A stretch of DNA of 64,000 nt. Origin: Nocardia thailandica NBRC 100428 (GTDB taxonomy: Bacteria > Actinomycetota > Actinomycetes > Mycobacteriales > Mycobacteriaceae). Of this stretch, positions 49,400 to 59,071 are shown piece by piece (within the stretch, counting starts at the first letter, position 1; the number at the start of each line of letters is the position of its first letter). A program made the translations under genes and the position numbers. The stretch spans positions 21,747 through 85,746 of the forward strand of contig NZ_BAGK01000312.1 of assembly GCF_000308795.1 (NCBI RefSeq), read 5' to 3'. The notes under the pieces are model-generated. The model was given only the letters and a program-made list of their open reading frames with translations, had not been told where the DNA came from and made no database searches.

Positions 49400-49800
49400 G
49401 CGGCGCCACCGTCACGAGATCGGAAGACGGCTGCGGCTGACGCAGTGCAGCTTTGACACCTTCGACGAGGGTAGCCACGTTGTCGATGCCGACCCGCGGG
49501 TGGTGCGGCTGGTGGCCGTGCGCGGCGGGCGCCTGGTCGGGTTTCTGTCGGGCAACCCCCGCACCGGCCCCGATCGTGCTTGTCGGCGTGCTGGAAGAAC
49601 GCGCGGGGGTCGGCACCGCGCTGGTCGAGGAGTTCCTGCGCCGGGCCCCGCGCCAGTTGGGCGGGCGAGGCGACGGTGATGCTCGACGTCCAACCCACGG
49701 GCCGGTGGGTAGGCGGGTGCTCTTCGCAGGCTTACTGGTTCGTCTCCTGCTGCAGGGCAGGCGCTCTGTATTTCAACCGCCGACTCCGCTGAACCCGCCA
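49400..49800 (+). pseudogene. degenerate GNAT acetyltransferase
   Basis: Fragments in three frames read as one GNAT: CSFDTFDEGSHVVDADPRVV and RLVAVRGGRLVGFLSGNP, then IVLVGVLEERAGVGTALVEE FLRRA (the acetyl-CoA loop), then GEATVMLDVQPTGRWVG. At least two frameshifts break it. No functional copy is nearby. Confidence 0.7.
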
Positions 49801-50231
49801 GGGCGGGCCACCGGCAGGCGGGTACCGGTCAGTGCGGGCGCCATCACCTCTCGTTGGCGTCCGCGCGTCCCCAGCGGTCTCCTGATGGTCGAGGTGTCGA
49901 TCGGTGCTGCGGGTGTCCGCACCGATCGACAGCCACGGGGTCACGCGGTCCTGGCCGAACTCGGGCACGGCGGGGTATCGCGGGCCGGCGACCGGGGCAC
50001 GATCTCGATCCGGGTCGCATCAGCCGCGACACCGAGCTGTTGAGCTCACGCCGTCGAGCACGGCCCGCTCCTTCTCCGCAGCCAGAGCCGGGGCGCTCGC
50101 TCGGCGACTTCAGGGGTGGTCTGAGCTTGTGCGGCGAACCGCCCGCCTGAGTCGAACGGGCGGCGGTGTGGCTTTGCCAAGCGCTGGCGTTCCGATGTCG
50201 TTGGGGCGGCCGGTGTTGGGGTGGACTTGGA
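49801..50231. other. ~430 bp without a gene
   Basis: Only shadow frames with abnormal composition. Nothing recognised. Confidence 0.4.
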
Positions 50232-50669
50232 CTACCGGAGTTCGGGAGCCGAGAGGGGCTCGTCGCGGCGGGCATTGATGGCCTGGTGAAGAGTGAGGAA
50301 GAAGAGCACGAATCCGATTGTCAGCAGGATGTGGCCGCCGCCTGCCAGATGTGAGAGCGGCTTGGATTCGCTGTGCCCGAGCACGGTCCGGGTGCCGATG
50401 ATCGTCATGCAGGACACGACCCACAGGAGGCCGGCGTTGTAGAGGGCGAAGAACCAGTGATACGCGCGGGTCTTGGAGAGCGCGAGTTGATGTTCGAGGA
50501 CCAGGACGATCAGGAAGAACAGCATTCCCAAGGCCAGCAGGTGAGTGTGGACCACGGCGAGTTCGGTCTTGCCGGTGAACTGGTGGGCCTTGGTGAGTTC
50601 GCGGTAGAGCACGCCCGAGGGCAGTCCCATTGCTGTGTAGCCGGCGGTGGCCCAGTAGAGCTGTTTCAT
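50232..50669 (-). CDS. DUF2871-like membrane protein
   Basis: 145 aa from ATG 50669. Four transmembrane helices (AVVHTHLLALGMLFFLIVLV, YHWFFALYNAGLLWVVSCMT, LAGGGHILLTIGFVLFFLTL and the N-terminal segment) carry conserved His residues (TKAHQFTGKTE, VVHTHLLALG, GGGHILL), as in the DUF2871 family. Function unknown. It follows a DUF4267-like gene by 48 bp in the same direction. Confidence 0.88.
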   Translation of the reverse strand: MKQLYWATAGYTAMGLPSGVLYRELTKAHQFTGKTELAVVHTHLLALGMLFFLIVLVLEHQLALSKTRAYHWFFALYNAGLLWVVSCMTIIGTRTVLGHSESKPLSHLAGGGHILLTIGFVLFFLTLHQAINARRDEPLSAPELR

Positions 50670-50717
50670 CGAGTCCTCGTCTGTGAAACAAGTTGTGATC
50701 GTTGGGATTCGAAACCG

Positions 50718-51149
50718 TCACGCGGTTTGCGCGGAGCGCTCGGTGTGGAGCTCGTGGGTCGCGCCGGTCGTGCTTGTTTCGCGGAGGAGCAGTACGCCGG
50801 TGATCGCGATCAGTGCGGAGGTCAGGCCGTGGACGCTCAATGCGACGGCCGCGGACCCGTGGTGTGCCAGGACGTTGATCATGTCGCCCAACGGGGCAAC
50901 GGCGGTCATCAGCAGGATCCAGCCCAGAGCGTGGCGTTGGCCGGTGACCAGCAGGATGCCCGAGCCCAGGCCCATCGCGAGTTCGCGGCAGCCCTTCACG
51001 ATCAGAAAGCCGTCGCCGTCGTCAGGCCAGGTCGGGAGGCCGAAGCCCGGCGCCGAGGTGGTGGGGGTCAGGATGAAACAGTAGGCGAGGTAGAAGGTGA
51101 ACAAGACAGTGGCGGTGGCCAGAACCGTGGTCAGGTTCTTGCGCGACAT
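50718..51149 (-). CDS. DUF4267-like membrane protein
   Basis: 143 aa from ATG 51149. TVLATATVLFTFYLAYCFIL, FGLPTWPDDGDGFLIVKGCR, ELAMGLGSGILLVTGQRHAL, GWILLMTAVAPLGDMINVLA and LTSALIAITGVLLLR give four transmembrane helices of the DUF4267 kind. Probably co-transcribed with the DUF2871-like gene and perhaps with the oxidoreductase upstream (129 bp). Confidence 0.88.
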   Translation of the reverse strand: MSRKNLTTVLATATVLFTFYLAYCFILTPTTSAPGFGLPTWPDDGDGFLIVKGCRELAMGLGSGILLVTGQRHALGWILLMTAVAPLGDMINVLAHHGSAAVALSVHGLTSALIAITGVLLLRETSTTGATHELHTERSAQTA

Positions 51150-51278
51150 GGGTGATCTCCTGTGACGTTCAAGTGGCGAGGTGTTCTCGGCCGGGCACTC
51201 AGGCCGCCGAGGGGCACTGCCCGGCCGCGCGCTGGGACGAGTCGGCCGGGCATCGATCTTCGAGCTACCGATCGGCGG

Positions 51279-52628
51279 TCACTGCGACATCACGTCGCCG
51301 TGTCCCAACTCGAGGGTGGGGTGGAAGATCATCGGTCGCGCGGTGAGGTCGACCTCGTTGTGGATGCGCAGAGTCAACTCTCGCCATTGCACGGTGCCGA
51401 GGGCTTTGCGGAGGGCGGTGCTGCTGTCCCAGTCTCCGATGTTGACGAATATCGCCTCGGCACCCTCGGCGGCCGCCTGGAACATCCGGGTTCGGCGGAA
51501 ACCGGAGGCGGCCGCCATGTACTGGGCGCTCTCGCGCCAGCGCTGCAGGAACAACTCTCGCTGCGCCGCGGGTACCGACATTGTGTTGATCACGGTGACC
51601 GGGCCGTCGGTGTCCGGGACGACCGGGTTGCTCGAGGACGACACGATGTTGCCCTCCAGGTGGTCGTGTCGAACCGCGTGCCCGTGGGGTGCTGTGGTTC
51701 GGCCGCTCAGGGGATCGAGCACGTAGCGACCACGCGTCCCCCCTTCGGCCATCGCCCGGTGGGCTGCGCTGGCCTCGGTCAAGGGCAGGACCGCGTGCAC
51801 GCGGGTGGGCAGCCGTCCGGATGCGGCGTGGGTCAGGAGTTGTGCCAAGCGCCGGCCGTTGGATCGAACCATGAGGATGTTGACGGTGATTCCGCGCTCG
51901 GCCGGGGGCGTCCGGTTCGGGCGGACGCCGACGAAGGACCCGCCGTCGCGGACCGGGTTCAATCCCCACGCTTGCTGTGATGTGGTGTCGACGACGGCAT
52001 CCCAGCCCGGTTCGGCTTCGGTGCAGAAGTCGGCGCCGAGACCGCGCACGAATGGCTCGTCCTCGGGGCGGGCCAGTCCGGTCACCTGCCAGCCGCGGTC
52101 CGCTGCGAGCACGACCACATTCGCGCCGATCGCACCAGCCGCGCCTGCCACGAGCAATCGGTTGCCGTCGGCGGGTGCGTCGCCGAGCAGATCGACGATC
52201 TGTGCCGCGCTCAAGGCGCTGAGCGGCACCGTCGATGCGGCTACCAGGTCGAGTTCGTCGGGCACCACGGCGAGGTCGGCGGCGGGCACGACGAGTTGCT
52301 CTGCGTAGGTGCCGAAGTCACGATCGAAGCCGAGGATGACACCGGCCACCCGCGTCCCGACGCTTACGTCCACGCCTGGGCCGGCGGCGAGAACGGTGCC
52401 GGCGAAGTCCCAGCCCAGCCCCGTATGGGAGGGCTGGTTGATCATTCCCATCTGGTGGAAGAACCCACTGGTGACGCCGAGATCGGTGGGATTGACGGGC
52501 GCGGCCGCAACCGCGACCCGGACTTCACCGGGGCGGGGCTCGACGACGGGTACGTCGATGATCTCGATCGAGTCGGGCCCCCTCGGGGCACGGACGACCG
52601 CGGCCCGGAAAGTGCTGGGGTTGTTCAT
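51279..52628 (-). CDS. zinc-independent quinone-oxidoreductase-like MDR fused to an ABM domain
   Basis: 449 aa from ATG 52628. Residues ~1-320 are an MDR enzyme: FRAAVVRAPRGPDSIEIIDV, VNPTDLGVTSGFFHQ, HTGLGWDFAGTVLAAGPGVD, the NADPH site NRLLVAGAAGAIGANVVVLA, and GRYVLDPLSGRT. Residues ~345-449 are an antibiotic-biosynthesis-monooxygenase-type ferredoxin-like domain (VTVINTMSVPAAQRELFLQR, YMAAASGFRRTRMFQ, FVNIGDWDSSTALRKALGTV). The fusion suggests quinone or polyketide redox chemistry in one chain. No zinc-binding cysteines are present. Confidence 0.9.
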   Translation of the reverse strand: MNNPSTFRAAVVRAPRGPDSIEIIDVPVVEPRPGEVRVAVAAAPVNPTDLGVTSGFFHQMGMINQPSHTGLGWDFAGTVLAAGPGVDVSVGTRVAGVILGFDRDFGTYAEQLVVPAADLAVVPDELDLVAASTVPLSALSAAQIVDLLGDAPADGNRLLVAGAAGAIGANVVVLAADRGWQVTGLARPEDEPFVRGLGADFCTEAEPGWDAVVDTTSQQAWGLNPVRDGGSFVGVRPNRTPPAERGITVNILMVRSNGRRLAQLLTHAASGRLPTRVHAVLPLTEASAAHRAMAEGGTRGRYVLDPLSGRTTAPHGHAVRHDHLEGNIVSSSSNPVVPDTDGPVTVINTMSVPAAQRELFLQRWRESAQYMAAASGFRRTRMFQAAAEGAEAIFVNIGDWDSSTALRKALGTVQWRELTLRIHNEVDLTARPMIFHPTLELGHGDVMSQ

Positions 52629-53024
52629 ATGTCGCTCCTGTGTCAGTTCGGCTCTGATGGGTTCGACACTGCTCCGCGAGCTTTGGAAGGAACTTGGAGC
52701 GGCCTTGGAGCACTGCGAAACGTCGTGGGCCGTAGATCCAGGTGGTGCGGGTCATGACGTTGAAGTCGTTGCCGGTGATGCGTGTTGATAGGGTGGCGAG
52801 GTGAGTTCTCCGGAGGCATCCAGACGGTAGCCGCTCGGCCTGTGGGCTGGGCGGCGTTGTGAGTGTGGTTCCCCGCCGGTCGTTGAGCGACCGGTGCGGT
52901 GTGGGTCTCGCAGCGCCGGACGATGTCGGTTTCTTTGCTGTCGGGCACTGGTTCGCCTGATTCAGCAACCCATCTCGGGCGCCGGGAATGACTGCGGTGC
53001 CCAGTATCCGGGGAGTTTCCTCTT

Positions 53025-54218
53025 ATGCCCATTGTGGTGTTTGTGCTGGCTGCTGCGGTTTTCGCGCAGGGCACATCCGAGTTCATGGTGTCGGGATTGC
53101 TCGAGCAGATCGCGGTGGATGTCGGGGTGTCGCTTGGTTCCTCTGGTTGGCTGACCTCGCTGTTCGCGGCTGGCATGGTGGTGGGGGCGCCGGTGATGGT
53201 GATGGCGGCGGGCCGGTTGCCCGTCAGGAATTCGGTCACGGTGTTGCTGGGATTGTTCTGTCTCGCGCACGTCGCCGCGGCCGCGACGACCGGGTTCTCG
53301 ATGCTGTTGGTGACCCGGGTTGTCGCGGCGCTGGCCAATGCCGGGTTCTTGGCGATCGTGCTGGCCACGTTGCCGAGACTGGTAGTACCGGCGATGCTCG
53401 GTCGCGCGAGCACGGTAGTGGTGTCCGGTGTCACGGTGGCCTGCGTCGCCGGCGTCCCCGCAGGGACGCTGCTGGGGCAGTATTGGGGGTGGCGTGCGGC
53501 GTTCTGGGCCGTCGCCGCTGTCAGCGCAGCATTGCTCGTCCCGGTGTGGGTGATGCTCGGTGATGATGTGCGCGACGGTCTACTGCCGACCCGGCAGGAA
53601 CCGACGATGCTGCGCGAATGGCTGGTGCTGCGCCAGGGTCCGGTGGTCGGCGCCGTCGTCGCCGGGATCCTGGTGAACGCCGCAACCTTCGCCGCATTCA
53701 TCTATTTCGGCGCCATTACGGCCAACACCGCGGGGAGCGGCCGGTGGGTCCCAGTAGTACTGGCCCTCTTCGGTGTCGGCTCATTTCTCGGCGTGACTGT
53801 CACCGGTCGCTACAGCGATCGCTACCAGCGGCGGATCATCCTGGCTGGAACTGGCGTACTCGCCGGAATATGGGTGCTGGTCGCTGTGACCGCGCACGCG
53901 CTGATCGGATTGTTGGTCATGTCGGTGGTCTCGGGAGCGGTGGCGTTCGGCGTTGGTTCGACGCTGATCGCGACGATCGTGCAGACCGCTACCGCGCTCG
54001 CTCCGCGGATCTGTGGTGCGTTGGCGACCACGGCCGTCAACATCGGTGCCGTTCTCGGCCCCGTCACCGCAGGCTTGGTGGTCGACCGCATCGATCGCGC
54101 CACAGCGGCACTGTGGTGTAGCGCCGCCTTTACCACCACGGCGGTGGGTGTCGTGGGAGTCGTCATGCGTCGGCGCGGCACAAGGCCGGTCGAGCAGGTG
54201 CGTGCCGGGGCCCGCTGA
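53025..54218 (+). CDS. MFS exporter, Cmx/CmrA-like
   Basis: 397 aa from ATG 53025 with GGGGAG upstream. Twelve transmembrane helices begin IVVFVLAAAVFAQGTSEFMV, the start of the Cmx/CmlR chloramphenicol-exporter family, followed by GWLTSLFAAGMVVGAPVMVM and the motif RYSDRYQRRIIL between halves. It could export chloramphenicol-like drugs or a natural metabolite. It is upstream of an AfsR-like regulator on the other strand. Confidence 0.9.
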   Translation: MPIVVFVLAAAVFAQGTSEFMVSGLLEQIAVDVGVSLGSSGWLTSLFAAGMVVGAPVMVMAAGRLPVRNSVTVLLGLFCLAHVAAAATTGFSMLLVTRVVAALANAGFLAIVLATLPRLVVPAMLGRASTVVVSGVTVACVAGVPAGTLLGQYWGWRAAFWAVAAVSAALLVPVWVMLGDDVRDGLLPTRQEPTMLREWLVLRQGPVVGAVVAGILVNAATFAAFIYFGAITANTAGSGRWVPVVLALFGVGSFLGVTVTGRYSDRYQRRIILAGTGVLAGIWVLVAVTAHALIGLLVMSVVSGAVAFGVGSTLIATIVQTATALAPRICGALATTAVNIGAVLGPVTAGLVVDRIDRATAALWCSAAFTTTAVGVVGVVMRRRGTRPVEQVRAGAR

Positions 54219-54517
54219 CGCACCGTTGTCGGTGAAAGGCCGGTGACCATCGAACCGGCGGTGGCGGGCCCGTCCCGTCGCTCACGTCGCCGCCGAGATG
54301 GGGATCTCGCGTCAGTGTGCGAGTGGGCAGGCCAACCGGTTTCCTCAGAACGGTGAACGCAGGTCGCTCGACCGGTATCGACAACGCGTCGCCGGCTCAC
54401 CGCGACCACCGTGGAAGTCCTCGGACGGTTCGAGACAGTGGAGGCGTGGGCGCGGATGGTCTGCGTGGCGCGTCGCCTTGGCACTGGCTGCCGAAGGCAG
54501 GCTGGGCCGGCGCGCAT
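54219..54517. other. ~300 bp between convergent genes
   Basis: No gene seen between the MFS gene and the AfsR-like gene. No clear terminator hairpin was found. Confidence 0.4.
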
Positions 54518-57500
54518 CTATATGGGCGAAAACCGTTGGATCCGAAGGCGGTTCGCGCTGGCTTCGGCGTCGGCGGACCAGGCGAGAGCATTCCATGTCT
54601 CGGCGATGGCGGCAGCCCGGGTGAAGTGGGCTGCGGCTTCGTCGGCGCGTCCGAGGAGCAGAGCGAGTTCGCCGAGCGTGTGCGCGACGGGGCGCAGGGC
54701 CAGCGACACGCTCTCCGCGCCCGCTGGGGGGCCGGCTCGGTGGGGCAGCAGGTCCGCGTAGATGTGCTCGGCGGCGGCGCGGTCTTTGAAGGCGACCGCC
54801 GCCATCGCACGCAGACTGGTCAGGAAGGTGAAGAAGAAGTCGGGTCGGATCGGGGCCGGTGAGGTCCGGGCCCGGTCCGCCTCACCGCGGCGCCCCGCGG
54901 CGTGGAGAGCGAGCGTGAGCAGGTCGGTGGTCATCGGGCCCAGCGCGGTGTGCAGGGCGCGTACGTCGTCCAGGTGGTTGCCGAGCGTGCCGTCGTTGAT
55001 CCAGATCGCCGCGCGTGCGAGCCGCAGGAAGCCTGCGGCGTGCACCGAGCCGGCACGTTCCATGCGTTCGGTCGCCTCGGTGTAGAGGCGCTCGGCCTCG
55101 GCGTATCGACCCTCGATGAGCACCAGTGTCGCCAGCGCGATCTCGGCGGCGCCGATCGCTTCTGGCATCTGGTAGGCGCGGGCGAGTGCGAGTGCCTGCG
55201 CCGCCACCCGGCGCACGGTCGCGGGGTCATTCGTTGCGGCAGCGTTGGCGGCCTGATTGATCAGCCCGGTCACGCGATAGACGGGCAGGTCGTGCTCGAC
55301 GCCGATCTCCACCAAGGTGCGCGAGTGCTCCTGCTGTCCGGACTCGCGCGCGAGAACCAGCAGCGCCGCGGCCTTCAGGCGGGGAGCTGTGGCGAGGTCG
55401 AGCGCTTCCCGCGCCGCCGCGAGAACGCTCGGGTCACCCTCGCCCACCAGCTCGTGGGCGTAGGCGATGAGGAGATGGGATCGCACGTGGGGAGCCAACC
55501 CGGTCCGTTCGAGCAGTCGGGCGAGGCGCTCGACGATGGGATGGTCGATCGTGCCGTAGGTGCGGGCCTGCCAGGGAGTGGGTTCGGTCCAGGCGGTGAA
55601 CGCGGCGATCATCAGATCCTCGCGCCCGATCGACTCGGCGTACTGCACGGCCTGCTCACGCGTGTCCCTGGCCGCCGCAAAGGCTCCGGCCCTGACCTGC
55701 GCGCGCAGTAGTCTGCCGAGCAGGCCCACCCGCTGGTCAGGGTCGCTGGAGTTGGCGACGGCATCGGCCAGCAGTGTGGCCGCGACGTCGTGGGCATAGC
55801 GTGCCTCGGCCAGTTCGGCTGCCCGTAGGCAATAGCCGACCGCTTTCGGTGATCCCGCTCGCGCGTAGTGGTGGGCCAGCGCGTTGACATCACCGGAGCC
55901 GTCCAAGGCCGTAGCGAGCCTGGCGTGCATCCTGGTGATCCGGACCCGGCTGACATCGGTGATGAGCGTGTCCCTGACCAAGGCGTGCACGAATCGGATC
56001 CGCCCGGGTGCGGGCTCGTCGAGCAGTCCGGCGATGACGCCCGCGTCGAGTGCGTCCAGGACGCCGTCCTCGTCGGTGTCGGCGGCACGCACGAGTACGT
56101 CCACCGAGCTTTCGCGGCCGGCGACCGCCGCGAGCCGCAGGACGGACACACCGCTCTCGGGCAGCCTGGCGAACCGTCGCCGCAGCACGTCCCGGACGCC
56201 CTCGGGAACCTCGGACAGCGCGGTCAGCGCGCCTTCGCCGTTGAGCAGCCGCGCGGTCTCTCGCACGTAGAAGGGGTTGCCGCCGGTCCGCTCGGTGATG
56301 CCGGTCACGGTCGTATCGTCGGCTTCGCACTCGGTACGGACCAGTTCGGCGACGGCGTCGCGATCGAGTCCGGGCAGGTCCAATCGCAGGGGCGCCGTGC
56401 GGGCGAGGGAGGCGAGCGTCGCGCCGAGGTGCTCGCTCTCGTCCGCGCGGTACGTCGCGACGATCAGGATAGGGGCTCGCGCCTCGACCCCGGCGAGCAG
56501 TTCCAGCGTGGCGGCATCGGCCCAGTGCAGGTCGTCCAGCACGACGGCAACCGGACGATCCGCGGCGATCGCCGACAGCCACGCCCACACGGCGCGCCGC
56601 AATCGGAAGCGGCCGGCCGCCGCGTCCCCGTTGCCGGTCGCCGAGTCCGACAGCAACGGCGCCAGGTCCTCGGCGAAATCGCCCGGGGGAACGCTCTCGG
56701 CGACGGTGCGCAACACTTCGACCCAGGCCCAGGCGGGCGGCGCGCTGTCCGCATCGGGGCAGCGCCCCGTGGCCACGAGCCACCCGTCCTGCGCGAGTCG
56801 CGCGGCGAGCTGCGTGAGCAGCATCGTTTTGCCGAGCCCGGCCTCTCCGGTGACGAGTGCGACGCGCACCTGTCTGCGGGCGGTTTCCCCGGCCGCGGTC
56901 AGGAGCGCCGCCAGCTCGTTCGCCCGGCCCACGAATGGTGCCGCGCAGGGCTCTTCGATCGAGCGTGCGGAGCGGGGGGTCTCCGGCGGGGGCGGGGGGA
57001 CGACTTCACGCAGGATGTCGGTGCGTTGGGTCAGAATTGCCTCTTCCAGCGCCACCAGGTCCGGTCCCGGGTCCAGGCCGAGCTCCTCGGCGAAGAGGGC
57101 GCGGGCGCGGCGGAGCGCGGCGAGGGAGTCGGCTTGGCGGCCGCTGTTCCACAGCGCCAGGGCGTGCAGGCGCCAGCCTTCCTCACGCAGAGGATGGTCG
57201 TGGGTGAAGGTTTCCGTGTCGGGTACCACGGTCGCGGGGTCGCCGAGGCGCAAGCCGGTAGCGATGCGCAGTTCGCGGGCCACCAAACGCAGCTCGTCGA
57301 GCCGCGCGGTCTCGGCAGCGACCCACGGCTCGTCGGCGACTTCGGCGAACGCGGGTCCGCGCCACAGTGCCAGCGCCTCGGTCAGCCGGAGGTGAGCATC
57401 ACGTGGATCGGCGAGTGCGCGGGCCTCGGCGAGCAGTTCCTCGAAACGCCACGCGTCCACCGCTTCTCGCGGCAGCAGTAGCGCATAGCCGGGCGACGCG

Positions 57501-57766
57501 CTCACCAGCAGTCGAGCCGGTGCTCGTGGCGGGCGGCCGGGTTCCAGCAGGCGGCGCAGATTGGACACGTAGGCCTGCAGCGATGCCAGCGCCCGCGCGG
57601 GTGGTTCGCCGCGCCACAGGTCCTCGATCATCCGGTCGACCGGCACGACCTGCCCGCGCGCGGCAACCAGCAGAGCCAACACGCCGCGCTGCCGCGGCCC
57701 ACCGAGAGGTAGAGGTTCTCCGTCGGCTTCCGCCGCGAACGATCCCAGAACCCGGATGAAAACCAT
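54518..57766 (-). CDS. AfsR/SARP-like regulator with BTAD and STAND ATPase domains
   Basis: 1082 aa from ATG 57766. Residues 1-95 are a winged helix (VLGSFAAEADGEPLPLGGPR, RGVLALLVAARGQVVPVDRM), and 96-250 a BTAD domain (ALALWNSGRQADSLAALRRA, LFAEELGLDPGPDLVALEEA). An AAA/STAND ATPase follows, with Walker A GEAGLGKT at 307-314 and Walker B VAVVLDDLHWADA near 400. A TPR-like helical half completes it. This large regulator activates pathway genes in actinobacteria. Divergent from the hemerythrin gene (117 bp). Confidence 0.94.
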   Translation of the reverse strand: MVFIRVLGSFAAEADGEPLPLGGPRQRGVLALLVAARGQVVPVDRMIEDLWRGEPPARALASLQAYVSNLRRLLEPGRPPRAPARLLVSASPGYALLLPREAVDAWRFEELLAEARALADPRDAHLRLTEALALWRGPAFAEVADEPWVAAETARLDELRLVARELRIATGLRLGDPATVVPDTETFTHDHPLREEGWRLHALALWNSGRQADSLAALRRARALFAEELGLDPGPDLVALEEAILTQRTDILREVVPPPPPETPRSARSIEEPCAAPFVGRANELAALLTAAGETARRQVRVALVTGEAGLGKTMLLTQLAARLAQDGWLVATGRCPDADSAPPAWAWVEVLRTVAESVPPGDFAEDLAPLLSDSATGNGDAAAGRFRLRRAVWAWLSAIAADRPVAVVLDDLHWADAATLELLAGVEARAPILIVATYRADESEHLGATLASLARTAPLRLDLPGLDRDAVAELVRTECEADDTTVTGITERTGGNPFYVRETARLLNGEGALTALSEVPEGVRDVLRRRFARLPESGVSVLRLAAVAGRESSVDVLVRAADTDEDGVLDALDAGVIAGLLDEPAPGRIRFVHALVRDTLITDVSRVRITRMHARLATALDGSGDVNALAHHYARAGSPKAVGYCLRAAELAEARYAHDVAATLLADAVANSSDPDQRVGLLGRLLRAQVRAGAFAAARDTREQAVQYAESIGREDLMIAAFTAWTEPTPWQARTYGTIDHPIVERLARLLERTGLAPHVRSHLLIAYAHELVGEGDPSVLAAAREALDLATAPRLKAAALLVLARESGQQEHSRTLVEIGVEHDLPVYRVTGLINQAANAAATNDPATVRRVAAQALALARAYQMPEAIGAAEIALATLVLIEGRYAEAERLYTEATERMERAGSVHAAGFLRLARAAIWINDGTLGNHLDDVRALHTALGPMTTDLLTLALHAAGRRGEADRARTSPAPIRPDFFFTFLTSLRAMAAVAFKDRAAAEHIYADLLPHRAGPPAGAESVSLALRPVAHTLGELALLLGRADEAAAHFTRAAAIAETWNALAWSADAEASANRLRIQRFSPI

Positions 57767-57883
57767 GACGCGTCACATCGTACGCGTGGAGGCGAGTTCG
57801 AGCCTTCCAAGTCGATTCCCAGCAGTCTCCAACTCCGGGCAATCAGGCTCGAGGTATTCGAAACCCACCCAAGGACAGGAACA

Positions 57884-58525
57884 ATGAGCGTCAACACCCA
57901 GGAGATGGCGATAGTCCACCGCGCCTTCCGCCGCGAGTCCCGACTGCTGATCGAGCTCATCGCGGCCGTCGCTCCAGGCGACACCGCCCGTGCCGGCGTG
58001 ATCGTTGAGCACTTGCGTGACTATCTGCTCGGATTGAGGCACCACCACCAGGGCGAGGACGAGCTGCTGTGGCCACCTCTGCTCTCCCGGGTCGATCCGG
58101 GGGCCGAGGTCATCCTGCGCATGCAAGCCCAGCATCAGCGCGTCGACGCCACCCTGACCAAGCTGGATGCCGCGGCCGCGGCGTGGGAGACCACGGCCGG
58201 AGCCGATGAACGCGACACACTCGTGGCATTCCTCGTCGATCACCGGGCCGTCCTGCTCGAACACCTCGACGACGAAGAAGCGGCCCTCCTCCCTCTCGCG
58301 GCCGAGTACGTCACCGAAAGCGAATGGGCTTCGCTGGGCGAACATCTGGTAGCCAACACGCCGAAACGGACCCTGCTCACACTGCTCGGGCTCGTCCTGG
58401 AGGACGCTGACCGGGCCGAACGCGCCACACTTCTCGGCGTCCTGCCCGCACCGGTCCGCGCCATCTGGTACGTCATCGGTCGCCCCCGCCACATCCGCCG
58501 CATGCGCCGCGTCCGCGGGGTCTGA
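57884..58525 (+). CDS. hemerythrin HHE-domain protein
   Basis: 213 aa from ATG 57884. The di-iron ligands are plain: MAIVHRAFRRESRLLIELIA, YLLGLRHHHQGEDELLWPPL, MQAQHQRVDATLTKL and AFLVDHRAVLLEHLDDEEAA LLPL. Such proteins bind oxygen, NO or sense redox. The C-terminus has a short segment (LLGVLPAPVRAIWYVIG) that may be membrane-associated. It shares a promoter region with the AfsR-like gene. Confidence 0.93.
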   Translation: MSVNTQEMAIVHRAFRRESRLLIELIAAVAPGDTARAGVIVEHLRDYLLGLRHHHQGEDELLWPPLLSRVDPGAEVILRMQAQHQRVDATLTKLDAAAAAWETTAGADERDTLVAFLVDHRAVLLEHLDDEEAALLPLAAEYVTESEWASLGEHLVANTPKRTLLTLLGLVLEDADRAERATLLGVLPAPVRAIWYVIGRPRHIRRMRRVRGV

Positions 58526-58630
58526 CCCTCTTGCGTGCGAGATCGACGAAGAGATCGTCAGGTCGCCCGGTCCGGCGTGGCCGCCGCTGAAGACCGTGCC
58601 CGCTCCACCATCCAGCAACAGGAATCAGTC

Positions 58631-58951
58631 ATGAGGATCTACCAGCTCAGGATCTACACACTGTCGAGCGAAGAGGCGCTGGACCGGTATCGGGGCATCC
58701 ACTATCTGCGGCATCTGATGAGCTTTCCGAAGTTCGGCGTCGGACTGCATGGTCTGTGGACGGACGGCTCCGATGTGCCGAAGCTGTACGCGCTGGTGTC
58801 GTTCCCCGTCGACGCCGATCCCTCCGAGGTCGCCGAACGATATCTGGCCAGCTCCGAACTGCGCTCCGACATGGAGGGCTTCGACACCACCGCTATCACC
58901 GAGGTGGCTGCCACCCGACTCATTCCCTCTGCCGGATCGCCCCTGCTGTAG
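58631..58951 (+). CDS. NIPSNAP-family protein
   Basis: 106 aa from ATG 58631. MRIYQLRIYTLSSEEALDRY, GVGLHGLWTDGSDVPKLYAL and SFPVDADPSEVAERYLASSE give the ferredoxin-like NIPSNAP fold. It is about half the length of the two-domain version, which is usual in bacteria. Function unknown; often near oxidoreductases. Follows the hemerythrin gene by 105 bp. Confidence 0.9.
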   Translation: MRIYQLRIYTLSSEEALDRYRGIHYLRHLMSFPKFGVGLHGLWTDGSDVPKLYALVSFPVDADPSEVAERYLASSELRSDMEGFDTTAITEVAATRLIPSAGSPLL

Positions 58952-59071
58952 TCGCGGTGATCAGCTGGCTGGCGGACCACGACGGACAACACGCCTACGA
59001 CGCAGTCGTGGCCGGGAGGACCGGCTGTGGCCGTCGTTGCCGCTGTTGGCGTCTGTCAGACCATTCCCGAG

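Noticed and set aside
52643..53701. 352-codon minus frame opposite the MFS gene
   Set aside because: Thr/Ala/Pro-rich shadow with no motifs. The plus-strand MFS gene is clear.
55868..57481. 537-codon plus frame opposite the AfsR-like gene
   Set aside because: Shadow of the BTAD/STAND gene, with Gly/Arg-rich composition and no domain.
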